A stretch of 64,000 bases of DNA from Desulfobulbus propionicus (GTDB lineage: Bacteria > Desulfobacterota > Desulfobulbia > Desulfobulbales > Desulfobulbaceae), in NCBI GenBank assembly GCA_002748755.1, contig PDTD01000009.1, positions 1 to 64,000 of the forward strand. Direction: 5' to 3'. The position numbers and the translations under genes are program-made. Below are positions 1 to 7,754 of the stretch, piece after piece (position 1 is the first letter of the stretch; the number at the start of each line of letters is the position of its first letter). The notes under the pieces were generated by a model. That model had not been told where the DNA came from. It saw only the letters and a program-made list of their open reading frames with translations, and ran no database searches.

Positions 1-167
1 GGCATGGGATACCTCCTTATGCTAAGGTGAGTTGATGAGAAAATTCATCATGCCTCATGCCTGTGAGAAAAAATAGAAGTACTTTATGAGGCGCTTACGA
101 ACAAAGCCTTCACAGCAACGAGACAGGAGGTACAGCAAAACCATCTGATAACATATTCCGCGTTGGC

Positions 168-270
168 GCCAGGGCAGGCTTGATGACTCTTGGAATATAG
201 GTACATGCCTTTGTTCTTCTTTTCCAGACTATCACTAAACAACTCCTTACATCCCCCTTCCTGCTCTGGT
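168..270. repeat. Hairpin repeat, copy 1 of 3 (degenerate)
   Basis: The outer arms are GCCAGGGCAGG at 168-178 and CCTGCTCTGGT at 260-270, pairing at 9 of 11 positions. The right arm is preceded by a C-rich run, as in the other two copies. The segment around 225-258 resembles 851-876 of copy 3, so the three look related by descent. Confidence 0.4.
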
Positions 271-390
271 GACAAGCGGTTTAGTACAAGCCAAAAGACG
301 AAAAAGTACGAACCAAACTGACTCGAATTGTTCATAAGCATGCTGTCGTCTTCAAAGCATACATAAAGACAGTTCCATGAAATTGCAGTA

Positions 391-541
391 AACAGGATCA
401 ATTGACGACAAAATGATCGCCAAAGGTCAGTTCAGGGCGTACGCACTTCAACAGTTTTTTGGCTACACAGAGACACAGGTAGAGTGCGCTACTATAAACG
501 CCTCTATATGACGCCGACAGAGCTGATGAAAAAGTCAGGCT
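391..541 (+). repeat. Dispersed 220-bp repeat, right part, diverged
   Basis: It aligns with the family core (aacagg-tcaa..gacgacaaaatg, then ttttttggctacacagagacacaggtag) and ends in a recognisable terminal repeat, agctgatgaaaaagtcaggct. The left end cannot be recognised. Confidence 0.5.
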
Positions 542-663
542 AACCAGCATGGCTGAATCAGGTAGGTCAGCCTCAACAACGCAACAGAAAAGCTCTCACT
601 CTGTCAGCGGCAGATCGCACACTGTCAGGAGGGCTATATATAAAACCGACGAGATAGGATTTC

Positions 664-746
664 GCCGGAGCAGGTTCCTTTATGGCGTAGACCAGCAGTA
701 CAGGTTACGCCATATCCCACACCCCCCCTTCCCCATCTGCTCCGGC
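664..746. repeat. Hairpin repeat, copy 2 of 3
   Basis: Nested inverted repeats: outer arms GCCGGAGCAG (664-673) and CTGCTCCGGC (737-746), inner arms ATGGCGTA (682-689) and TACGCCAT (706-713). All pairs are perfect. A C-rich run precedes the right outer arm. Confidence 0.6.
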
Positions 747-784
747 AATTTCCTGTACAATCTCGACCCAAATACCACATTATT

Positions 785-890
785 TCCTGAGCAGGCGTGT
801 CCATCCCCAAAAGGACATACAACCTATCTTGGCCCCCCCACTTTCCCAAGATAGTCACTCAAAACACCCCCCTCCAAAGCCTGCTCAGGA
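785..890. repeat. Hairpin repeat, copy 3 of 3
   Basis: Nested inverted repeats: outer arms TCCTGAGCAGGC (785-796) and GCCTGCTCAGGA (879-890), inner arms CTATCTTGG (824-832) and CCAAGATAG (846-854). All pair perfectly. The architecture matches copy 2 although the arm sequences differ, so pairing has been kept. Confidence 0.65.
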
Positions 891-951
891 GATAGGGGTT
901 CCGCGAAGGCTGAACTACAACCCTTGCTGGAGAAAGGAGCACCGGAAGTGA

Positions 952-992
952 CAAAAAAAATCACGTGCAGGCTTTTACCCCTGCACGTGATT
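952..992 (-). terminator. Rho-independent terminator
   Basis: A 13-bp perfect stem (959-971 with 980-992, loop of 8) is followed on the minus strand by about nine T residues. It lies about 250 bp beyond the end of the NifU-like gene and would end the minus-strand cofactor operon. Confidence 0.8.
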
Positions 993-1238
993 CCCCCCTG
1001 GTACATTGGAACAAAAAAGACTCGCAATGTACCCTCTCCGTATCCTCTACGGTCCTTGCGGATAGAATGTACCCTCTACTGCCTCATGCAATACTCACTC
1101 ACGAAAAACAGTACCATATGAAGAGTGTTGCAATTCCTGGATGTACCTACTCGCAGTGTTCTCGATTTGGGCAGACGCTCTTTCTCGCCAGCATTGCTCA
1201 CGCTCGTACAAAGATGCGGCTGCGGTGATTTGCTCCCT

Positions 1239-1688
1239 TTACTCTGTCTTCTCCTTTGTACTCTTTATCATATATTGATTGGCTGCTTCCTGCAGAGTCT
1301 TTATAGCCAAAAAGGCACAGTGCACCTCCTCTTTGGGAAACTGTCCCAAGTGATCTAAAAGGTCATCACCGGTCAGGTCAAAAACCTGCTCCACAGTTTT
1401 ACCGATAGCCATTTCGGCAGCAAACGAGCCGCAAATCCTGCTTGAGGCGCATCCATCTGTAACATAGGAGGCGTCAACTATTCTATCCTGCTCAAACTTA
1501 AGGAAGAGCTGCATGGTGTCCCCACAATCACCGGTTATCCGACCGCTGACGTCAGCAGATTTCATGGTCCCGTTAAACTTGGGATTTCGCCAACGTTCAA
1601 ACCCAACTGCGCCATATGCATCCCGAGCATCCTGGAACACCTTTTCCTGGATGGAGTCCACCATAGCGTTAAACTGCGCATCATTCAT
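1239..1688 (-). CDS. NifU/IscU-like Fe-S scaffold protein
   Basis: A 149-residue protein resembling the NifU N-terminal (IscU-type) scaffold domain, on which Fe-S clusters are built before transfer to apoproteins. Cys55 (GDCGD), Cys80 (TDGCASS) and Cys124 (EVHCAF) sit where the three scaffold cysteines are expected; Cys86 is extra. The start at 1688 is chosen because GAGAAAGG lies just upstream; a longer frame reaches 1721. It is last in a minus-strand group of NifB/NifX-domain and MinD-ferredoxin genes, which suggests it supplies clusters to that system. There is no NifU C-terminal domain, so it is a stand-alone scaffold. The family is clear; the client proteins are unknown. Confidence 0.85.
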   Translation of the reverse strand: MNDAQFNAMVDSIQEKVFQDARDAYGAVGFERWRNPKFNGTMKSADVSGRITGDCGDTMQLFLKFEQDRIVDASYVTDGCASSRICGSFAAEMAIGKTVEQVFDLTGDDLLDHLGQFPKEEVHCAFLAIKTLQEAANQYMIKSTKEKTE

Positions 1689-2035
1689 TACTGAACACCT
1701 TTCTCCATAACCAGTGCCCATCCAGCCATGCTCTTTTACCCCCTTTCTGCTTTGGGCTCAAAAAACTCACCCCCCCGGCAGCACGCCAAGCCCTGGACAG
1801 CCACCTTGCGTCTGGGGTACAGTGCTTGCAAGCTCTGAAGGTGAAAAAGGCCTCATTTCTGTATGGACACTAAGTCGCTTTATCAAAACCAGAAACTTTA
1901 CGAAGTCGATGTCTGGTACACAACTCATATTCCGGTGGCGCACTTCGCTTGTCCGATTTCGATGATACAGCCATGCGCGCAAATCCGATATATCGCTGCC
2001 AAATACCCACCAACTCTTCTTTTTTCTTCTGCCTG

Positions 2036-2395
2036 TTACCAATGTGCGTCTGCATTCGCAGCATCTGTGTACTGCACATTGCCAGTTTGCATCATCTCAA
2101 CAGCCTGACGGACAGTTCCTGTCACATCACTGACGACCTTGATACCCGCCGCCTGCAAAGTTTGAAAGGCCTTGGGCCCGCAATACCCGGTACACACCAC
2201 CTGGGCGCCCTGGTCAGCGATCATGGTGGCAGCCTGAATACCTGCCCCTTTCAAAGCATTAAGATTAGCGCTGTTATCCAGGGCCTCGCTTTCCATGGTA
2301 TCCGTATCGACCAAGATAATATAGCTTGCCCGGCCAAACCGTGGATCCACATCACTGTCCAGTGCGTTTCCCTTTGCTGTAATCGCCACTTTCAT
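2036..2395 (-). CDS. NifX/NifB-domain (FeMo-cofactor biosynthesis-like) protein
   Basis: A 119-residue protein of the dinitrogenase iron-molybdenum cofactor biosynthesis domain family (NifX/NafY/NifB C-terminal type), which binds or carries metal clusters. The typical opening MKVAITAKG, the DPRFGRASYIILVD segment, and an ATMIADQGAQVVCTGYCGPKAF stretch broken here by family-like turns support this. Start 2395 has GAGG seven bases upstream; the frame stays open to 2446. No nitrogenase genes are present, and such stand-alone domains are common in sulfate reducers, where the true ligand is mostly unknown. Confidence 0.85.
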   Translation of the reverse strand: MKVAITAKGNALDSDVDPRFGRASYIILVDTDTMESEALDNSANLNALKGAGIQAATMIADQGAQVVCTGYCGPKAFQTLQAAGIKVVSDVTGTVRQAVEMMQTGNVQYTDAANADAHW

Positions 2396-2541
2396 TCCAT
2401 TATCCTCTTGTTCACTGTATCCACCCGCAGGTAAGCAAACCGCCAACCCTATGACGGTTAAGGGGGAGCTTCAGTTTCAAAGTAGAAGCAACTCTGAAAA
2501 AAAGAATCAAATATACATACCGCGGGTGGGTACAATTTTTT

Positions 2542-2925
2542 TCAGTGCGCAGCTCCTCCGCCACACACGTCGTTATCGGTGATCAACGGTAGATTACCGG
2601 CAATAAAATCCTCTACCACCGGTCGGATATCCGCTCGCACCGAATCATGATACACTTGGATCCCCACAGACCGAAAGCCCATAAGCGGACGCATACCAAT
2701 ACCACCGACTACCAGGGCATTGACATTATTCTCCGCGAGCAGGTTTACTGGAACCATACAGCCACCCTGTACATGCTCTTTATTCTGGATGATTGATACC
2801 TCACTGATCTCACCATCTTCCAGATCAATACAGGTAAAGACGTCACAGTGCCCAAAATGTCCCGCACGTTTACCATCCAATCCTCCCTCACCCAACGATG
2901 GGATCGCTACTCTCAATGTCGCCAT
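2542..2925 (-). CDS. NifX/NifB-domain protein with C-terminal CGGG tail
   Basis: A 127-residue paralogue of the neighbouring NifX-like protein, with the usual GHFGHCDVF motif near residue 23 and a glycine-rich tail CGGGAAH, a pattern common in this family and probably metal-binding. It lies 20 bp downstream of the MinD-ferredoxin gene and upstream of the second NifX-like gene, so it is probably co-transcribed. By analogy with related clusters it would be a small cluster carrier served by the adjacent ATPases; this is inference. Confidence 0.85.
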   Translation of the reverse strand: MATLRVAIPSLGEGGLDGKRAGHFGHCDVFTCIDLEDGEISEVSIIQNKEHVQGGCMVPVNLLAENNVNALVVGGIGMRPLMGFRSVGIQVYHDSVRADIRPVVEDFIAGNLPLITDNDVCGGGAAH

Positions 2926-2945
2926 ACTGTTACCTTTTTCCTGAA

Positions 2946-3854
2946 TTAACGAATTGTTGTTTGCAGATCCAGCACACCCATGCTGTTCATGGCCGGGGAT
3001 CCGATTATTTCTTCCCAGATATTCCTGATGGTTCTGGAAAGAGGTGAGGCCGGCTGATGCTCCAGTATATTCTGGCCGGCTACCATAGCCTTTATAAACC
3101 CCGGATCAAAGGGGATGCGCCCGACAACCGGCATGTTGTGCTCCTGGCCCAGTCCAGCAATTTTTTCACTCATCAAGAGATTCAAGTCATATTTGTTGAT
3201 ACACAACATGCCCGGCAGCTTAAAATGCGAAGCCAGTTCAGCCACCCGCAGCATATCATGGACACCTGATACCGTGGGCTCGACAACGATAAGCAAAGCT
3301 GTAGCCCCACTCAGGGCGGCAATAACCGGACAGCCTATACCTGGAGGACCGTCTGTCAGAATCAGATCACAGTCCTCTCGTTCTGCCAGGCTGCGGGCTT
3401 CTTTGCGTATTTGACTGACTAATTTTCCGGAATTCTCTTCCGCTATGCCCAGGTGCGCATGGACCATTGGACCGTATTTCCCTTTGGACAGATACCATTC
3501 CCCGCATTTTTGCGGTTCAAAACTCACAGCCTGTTCCAGACACATATCAACGCACACACCGCATCCCTCACAGAGAATGGACTTGACAGTGAAGGTTTCA
3601 TCAATGGCCGCAAACCGACACACTTCCCTGCAGGTACCACATTGTGTACAGAGCCCTGCGTCGATCTCGGCCTGACCGCCCCCCATAAAATCATGCGCTT
3701 CAAGAACATTCGGCTGCATGAGCAGGTGCATATCAGCGGCATCAACATCTGCATCGCAAAGCACCGCGTTTTCTGCAAGAGAAGCAAAAGCAGCGGTCAA
3801 ACTCGTTTTACCTGTTCCACCCTTTCCGCTGACAATAACAAGTTCACGGATCAT
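2946..3854 (-). CDS. MinD-family P-loop ATPase with inserted 2[4Fe-4S] ferredoxin domain
   Basis: A 302-residue Mrp/MinD-type ATPase. The deviant Walker A GKGGTGKT is at 10-17, and a ferredoxin insert carries two Cys motifs, CTQCGTCREVC (about 69-79) and CEGCGVCVDMC (about 94-104). The second half has the switch-like DGPPGIGCPV segment. Proteins of this kind occur in pairs beside NifB/NifX-domain genes and are thought to take part in Fe-S cluster handling. Its start overlaps the stop of the upstream partner (ATGA type), indicating translational coupling and probably a heterodimer. Confidence 0.9.
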   Translation of the reverse strand: MIRELVIVSGKGGTGKTSLTAAFASLAENAVLCDADVDAADMHLLMQPNVLEAHDFMGGGQAEIDAGLCTQCGTCREVCRFAAIDETFTVKSILCEGCGVCVDMCLEQAVSFEPQKCGEWYLSKGKYGPMVHAHLGIAEENSGKLVSQIRKEARSLAEREDCDLILTDGPPGIGCPVIAALSGATALLIVVEPTVSGVHDMLRVAELASHFKLPGMLCINKYDLNLLMSEKIAGLGQEHNMPVVGRIPFDPGFIKAMVAGQNILEHQPASPLSRTIRNIWEEIIGSPAMNSMGVLDLQTTIR

Positions 3855-4705
3855 TGTACGCCCCCAACGGTCTGGACAATTGCTTCAATAGTTGCATATA
3901 GAGTTCGAAATCTATCCCCCCATTCCGGAAACTCCTCCACCATTGTTTTACCATGGGAATACGCCTCGGCAATGGATCGGTCAAAGGGAATCTCCATTAA
4001 AACCGGCAGTCCTTCTTTTTCAGCATACGCCCGAACATCGGGAGTCCCCATATCACTTCGGTTAATGACAAGGCCGCTGGGAATCCCCAATATTTTTACG
4101 GCTTCCACTGCCAGCTTCAAATCATGCAGACCAAAGGGGGTTGGCTCCGTGACCATAAGCACGAAATCCACGCCATAGGTAGCCGCTATAACGGGACATG
4201 ATGTCCCAGGAGGCGCGTCTATGATCACAGGTCTGTCGGCGGGAGCATTTTCCCGAACCTGTTTAATTAACGGAGGGGCCATGGCCTCGCCGACACGCAT
4301 CCTGCCAAGCGAAAAGTTGATATGATCCCGTTTGCCTGATTCGATATCACCAAGTACTCGGCCCACTTCCATAATTGCTCCTTCAGGACAGACCAGGAGA
4401 CAGCCGCCGCAGCTATGACAGAGTTCAGGGAACACCATAACACTGCTGCCCACCACCGTTATCGCGCTGAATCTGCAGATGTCTGAACATTTGCGGCATA
4501 GGGAACATTTTCCCCTGTCCACCTGAGGAACCGGTGTGTCCACCTGCACAGTTCCCATCATTTCTGGATGGAGAAAAAGATGCGCATTGGGCTCTTCTAC
4601 ATCACAATCCAGGACAGTAACTTTGCTATCAACGGCCAAGGCCATATTAGTGGCAACCGTGGTTTTACCGGTCCCGCCCTTGCCGCTGGCCACACTGATA
4701 ATCAT
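3851..4705 (-). CDS. MinD-family P-loop ATPase with inserted ferredoxin domain, partner
   Basis: A 284-residue paralogue of the next gene. Walker A GKGGTGKT is at 8-15; ferredoxin motifs CSLCRKCSDIC and CHSCGGCLLVC lie near residues 67-105, and DAPPGTSCPV near 165. It shares a 4-base overlap with the downstream ATPase, so the two are coupled and probably act together in ATP-driven cluster transfer. It follows 17 bp after the degenerate receiver gene. Confidence 0.9.
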   Translation of the reverse strand: MIISVASGKGGTGKTTVATNMALAVDSKVTVLDCDVEEPNAHLFLHPEMMGTVQVDTPVPQVDRGKCSLCRKCSDICRFSAITVVGSSVMVFPELCHSCGGCLLVCPEGAIMEVGRVLGDIESGKRDHINFSLGRMRVGEAMAPPLIKQVRENAPADRPVIIDAPPGTSCPVIAATYGVDFVLMVTEPTPFGLHDLKLAVEAVKILGIPSGLVINRSDMGTPDVRAYAEKEGLPVLMEIPFDRSIAEAYSHGKTMVEEFPEWGDRFRTLYATIEAIVQTVGGVQ

Positions 4706-4722
4706 TTGTTCTTACTCCCTAA

Positions 4723-5094
4723 TCAAAAAAGACTCGCGACCTTGGCCAGTTTATCAAGTATTGCCTGGCCATGCTCCCTGTCCATGACAGAAGGGAGCTG
4801 CATGAGTACTCCGAGTCCCTCTGTCACCTCATGGAACTCCTTGCCTGGCAGGTCGCTGACCAGCACCGTATTGACAAGCGGGTTGATTTTGACCAGTTGT
4901 TTCAGAAAAACGACTCCTTCCATATCTGGCAGGGTTTGGGCACAGACCAAGACCTGTACTTTCTCCTCTTGCATCTTTTTCAGGGCCTCTTCAGCAGATC
5001 CTGCTTCCAGAAGTTGGACGTTGTCTTGTTCCTGAAACAGTTCCAGTAACGATTGAAACTGTTCTCTCTTTTGATACACAAGCAGTATTGTCAT
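4723..5094 (-). CDS. Degenerate response-regulator receiver-like protein
   Basis: A 123-residue stand-alone protein with a receiver-like fold pattern (opening MTILLVYQKREQF, hydrophobic strand VQVLVCAQTLPDMEG, then VLVSDLPGKEF). The residues expected for phosphorylation are missing: the acidic pair after strand 1 is YQ, and the acceptor Asp position in the VLVCAQ strand is not acidic. It is therefore probably a phosphorylation-independent interaction domain. The start at 5094 (MTILLV) is preferred on domain fit; the frame is open to 5139. It lies inside the NifB/MinD operon. Confidence 0.7.
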   Translation of the reverse strand: MTILLVYQKREQFQSLLELFQEQDNVQLLEAGSAEEALKKMQEEKVQVLVCAQTLPDMEGVVFLKQLVKINPLVNTVLVSDLPGKEFHEVTEGLGVLMQLPSVMDREHGQAILDKLAKVASLF

Positions 5095-5286
5095 ACTCTT
5101 TATCCATTTGCCACTTTTGCCTGGTGTGCTCCCAGCCATTTTGTACTTAGACCAACATCATTTCCTTATCCTGCTACCTGCACAACGAAATACCCTGGGT
5201 AATCGCTGCAACCCCCTGGCTCCAAACATCGGCAACCAAGGCGAACAGGGAGATAGGTACGACCCAAGGGTTGGCGTTTTTCCCGT

Positions 5287-5745
5287 TCACCTGTTCCGAC
5301 ACCTTCCCTTTCGCTGCCTGATAATATCACCCGGCGGCTGCACCTGCCCCCCTCCATGCCGCATCCGGCCACGGCAGCAAACTGCCCTGGAACAGCCGGG
5401 CATTTTCAGCGGTGTCCATTCCTGGCAGCCTGCAACCAGATTGTTCAAAACGACATCAATATTCCCGGTAATAAAAGGAATAACCTCAAGTCCGGCGGCT
5501 TCCAAACCATCTGCAAGCTCCCGTGAAACAGCTCCGCAAATCAGGGCAGCGACCTTTTGATCCTGCAAAACACGGATGCACTGAAAGACAGGTTCCGGCG
5601 TAAAGGGCTGGTAATAGGTATTGGAAATCTTAGCATCGGTAATCTCAGCAATCAAAAGGGTCCGAGCCGTATCAAACACGGGGGACACCCTGTCTTCCCA
5701 AACAGTAACAGCGACTATCAACTCTGGAGACGGCGCAGTATTCAT
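5287..5745 (-). CDS. NifX/NifB-domain protein with Cys-rich C-terminal tail
   Basis: A 152-residue protein whose first 110 residues match the NifX/NifB cofactor domain (ELIVAVTVWEDRVSPVFDTA opening). The tail has GCQEW, GCSRAVCCRGRMRHGGG and several basic residues, giving four Cys that could bind metal. It is the first gene of the minus-strand cofactor cluster downstream of the sigma-54 regulator, about 190 bp before the receiver-like gene. Domain assignment is firm, function inferred. Confidence 0.8.
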   Translation of the reverse strand: MNTAPSPELIVAVTVWEDRVSPVFDTARTLLIAEITDAKISNTYYQPFTPEPVFQCIRVLQDQKVAALICGAVSRELADGLEAAGLEVIPFITGNIDVVLNNLVAGCQEWTPLKMPGCSRAVCCRGRMRHGGGQVQPPGDIIRQRKGRCRNR

Positions 5746-5939
5746 ACAGATTTCTAAAGCAAAGAAAATGCCAGTTTACCTCTTCCCAGGGTAAAAACAC
5801 TGAAGAATCCAGAGAAAAAAAGAGACAAGAAAGCTAAGACAGGAAGATACACTCCATTCGGACAATAGGTGGAGCAACAGGCCATAGGGGATGGCATGCG
5901 CTGACCGGCGGACCTACAGTCGCACCAAGACCACAAAAC

Positions 5940-5967
5940 GCGACCCTATGCGCCCGTACAGGGTCGC
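5940..5967 (-). terminator. Terminator after the sigma-54 regulator gene
   Basis: A perfect 8-bp stem (GCGACCCT 5940-5947 with AGGGTCGC 5960-5967) lies 16 bp after the regulator stop codon and is followed on the minus strand by GTTTTG. The T tract is short, so termination may be partial and allow read-through into the NifB-domain gene. Confidence 0.5.
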
Positions 5968-5982
5968 TTGGTCGCAAAAACG

Positions 5983-7368
5983 CTACCCCACTCTGACATG
6001 ACGACCGTCAAGAGAGGGAAGCACCAAGCCCAGCCGTTTCACTTTTCGAAAAAAAGTACTTTTATGCATCCCTAAGTCTTTTGCTGCCGCAGTCCGGTTA
6101 TAGTTATTTCGCCGCAAGGCCGCATGGATCTGCTCAACCTCCGTATGCTCTACAACCTGCTGCAGTTGTGTGTATTCCTGCCTTTGTGCTGGTTGAAAGA
6201 CTCCCTGGCTATGCAGATACTGGGGAAGATGAGCGGGAGTAATGGAACCGGAAGAACAAAGAATAAAGGCATGTTCTATAATATTTTCCAGCTCCCTAAT
6301 ATTACCAGGGAAATTGTGGTGCATAAGCAGTTCCAGCGCCTGGTCGTTCAAGTGCGATACAGCTTTACCCCGTAATCGATTCATCTTGACAATGAAGTGT
6401 TCGGCAAGCAAAGGCACATCTTCCATTCGCTCCCGCAAAGGGGGCAGATGCAAACGGACCACATTCACCCGATAAAACAGGTCACGGCGAAAAGCACCTT
6501 CCTCGACAAGGTGCTCCAGGACTCTGTTGGTGGCAGCAATGATACGGACATTTGTTTTCTCGCTGTGAACCCCTCCCAGGGGTTGAAATGCTCGTTCCTC
6601 AAGCACCCGCAGTAATTTAACCTGAAACGCCGAAGATGTCTCCCCCAGCTCGTCCAGCATAATGGTCCCACCCTCTGCAGCTTTGAAATAACCTGGTTTG
6701 TCTTGCACCGCATGGGTAAAGGCCCCCTTTTTGTACCCAAATAACTCGGATTCAAGCAGGGAATCAGGCAGCGCTCCACAGTTAATGGCCACAAAAGGCT
6801 TCTCACTGCGCTGAGAGAGGCCGTGCAACGCACGGGCCATCATCTCTTTGCCTGTTCCGGTTTCGCCTTCGACCAGAACAGTACTGTCACTAGCCGCGAT
6901 CTGCGGGAGCACCTGAAACATACGCTTCATCAAAGGGCTTTGGGAAACCATATCACCCAACTTAAAATTGGCCGTCAACTCCTTGCGCAGCTCCTCGACG
7001 ACACTGTTGTCCCGAAAGGTCTCCACACCCCCAAGGACAGCACCTTTCTCGTCACGTAACAAAGCCGTGGAGACAACTATGGGAATACGTTGCCGGTCAC
7101 TGTTGATTATGTAAGCAGAGGTATTGACAAAGGCTTTGCCCTCCTGCATCGTTCGCTTGAGGGCGCAGTCCCCTTCACACATATTGGAGCGGAACACCTC
7201 CCAACAGTATCTGCCCACCGCCTCTTCCCTGGGGATACCCGTTATTTCCTCAGCAGCCCTGTTAAACGACATAATCCGCCACGCATGATTGACGGTAAAG
7301 ACCCCGTCAGAGATACTTTCTAGTATTATTTCAGTAACATGACCATATTCTTTTTCTTGCTCTGACAT
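5983..7368 (-). CDS. Sigma-54-dependent transcriptional activator, PAS-AAA-Fis HTH
   Basis: A 461-residue enhancer-binding protein. A PAS sensor domain (about 10-120) contains a cysteine cluster (CWEVFRSNMCEGDCALKR), suggesting a metal or redox cue. The AAA+ domain (about 140-370) has Walker A GETGTGKE and Walker B GGTIMLDELGE. A Fis-type helix-turn-helix lies near 415-450 (NRTAAAKDLGMHKSTFFRK). The sigma-54 contact loop reads GAFTHA instead of the near-invariant GAFTGA. It is divergent from the CoA-disulfide-reductase gene and upstream of the NifB/MinD genes, so either may be its target. The family is certain, targets inferred. Confidence 0.93.
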   Translation of the reverse strand: MSEQEKEYGHVTEIILESISDGVFTVNHAWRIMSFNRAAEEITGIPREEAVGRYCWEVFRSNMCEGDCALKRTMQEGKAFVNTSAYIINSDRQRIPIVVSTALLRDEKGAVLGGVETFRDNSVVEELRKELTANFKLGDMVSQSPLMKRMFQVLPQIAASDSTVLVEGETGTGKEMMARALHGLSQRSEKPFVAINCGALPDSLLESELFGYKKGAFTHAVQDKPGYFKAAEGGTIMLDELGETSSAFQVKLLRVLEERAFQPLGGVHSEKTNVRIIAATNRVLEHLVEEGAFRRDLFYRVNVVRLHLPPLRERMEDVPLLAEHFIVKMNRLRGKAVSHLNDQALELLMHHNFPGNIRELENIIEHAFILCSSGSITPAHLPQYLHSQGVFQPAQRQEYTQLQQVVEHTEVEQIHAALRRNNYNRTAAAKDLGMHKSTFFRKVKRLGLVLPSLDGRHVRVG

Positions 7369-7497
7369 CAGTGCATATCTTCCGTATGAGTATCAGTGCA
7401 TTGCGTGCAAGGCATCCAAAATACACTATGAAACAAAGGGATTATCCTTCTCAGTAGGAGAGAGGCCGCACAAAAAAAGTGGCGGTAATTACCTGTT

Positions 7498-7535
7498 TTG
7501 TGTATATGCCATGGTATATATTACCGAATACACAA
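7498..7535. promoter_or_regulatory. Inverted repeat in divergent promoter region
   Basis: TTGTGTAT (7498-7505) and ATACACAA (7528-7535) form a perfect 8-bp inverted repeat with a 22-base centre, which itself holds a near-palindrome GGTATATATTACC. It sits in the 386-bp space between the divergent sigma-54 regulator and oxidoreductase genes, a typical place for an operator. I found no good -24/-12 promoter in this space. Confidence 0.4.
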
Positions 7536-7754
7536 TGTGCAGGCAACAGGTCCAATACGCCAAAGGCTCTTTGATCCCTGCCCTCAATGGTAACACCAAG
7601 CCTCACAGGTCCACCACCAAAACAGTGGTATATTCCATGAGAGGGTCCTGGCTGCAACCCTCAGCCAATACATACAACAGTAGACACGATTCGCCATCTT
7701 TACGAGTTATTGTTTGCCCATTTCCAGTTATTTTCTTTGAACCGAGGAGGATAG

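Larger units (their letters stand above)
1..1238. other. Region without a recognisable gene
   Basis: Open frames here (for example minus 84-401 and plus 549-854) have no family resemblance, lack good ribosome binding sites and overlap repeats. What can be seen is a diverged copy of the dispersed 220-bp repeat (391-541), three tandem hairpin repeats (168-890) and a terminator at 952-992 facing the minus-strand operon that follows. Confidence 0.6.

Noticed and set aside
1-50. Possible right end of another dispersed repeat copy (gttgatgagaaaattcatc)
   Set aside because: Only about 14 bases match and the CCGGGCT terminus is absent; the rest would lie outside the window.
84-854. Two frames of about 100 residues in the first kilobase
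   Set aside because: They overlap the hairpin repeats and the diverged dispersed repeat, lack ribosome binding sites and have no family resemblance.
3453-4178. 241-residue plus-strand open frame
   Set aside because: Antisense of the MinD-ferredoxin genes, whose motifs are unambiguous.
7369-7754. Sigma-54 promoter for the CoA-disulfide-reductase gene
   Set aside because: No GG-N10-GC site with acceptable flanks was found on the plus strand in this space.
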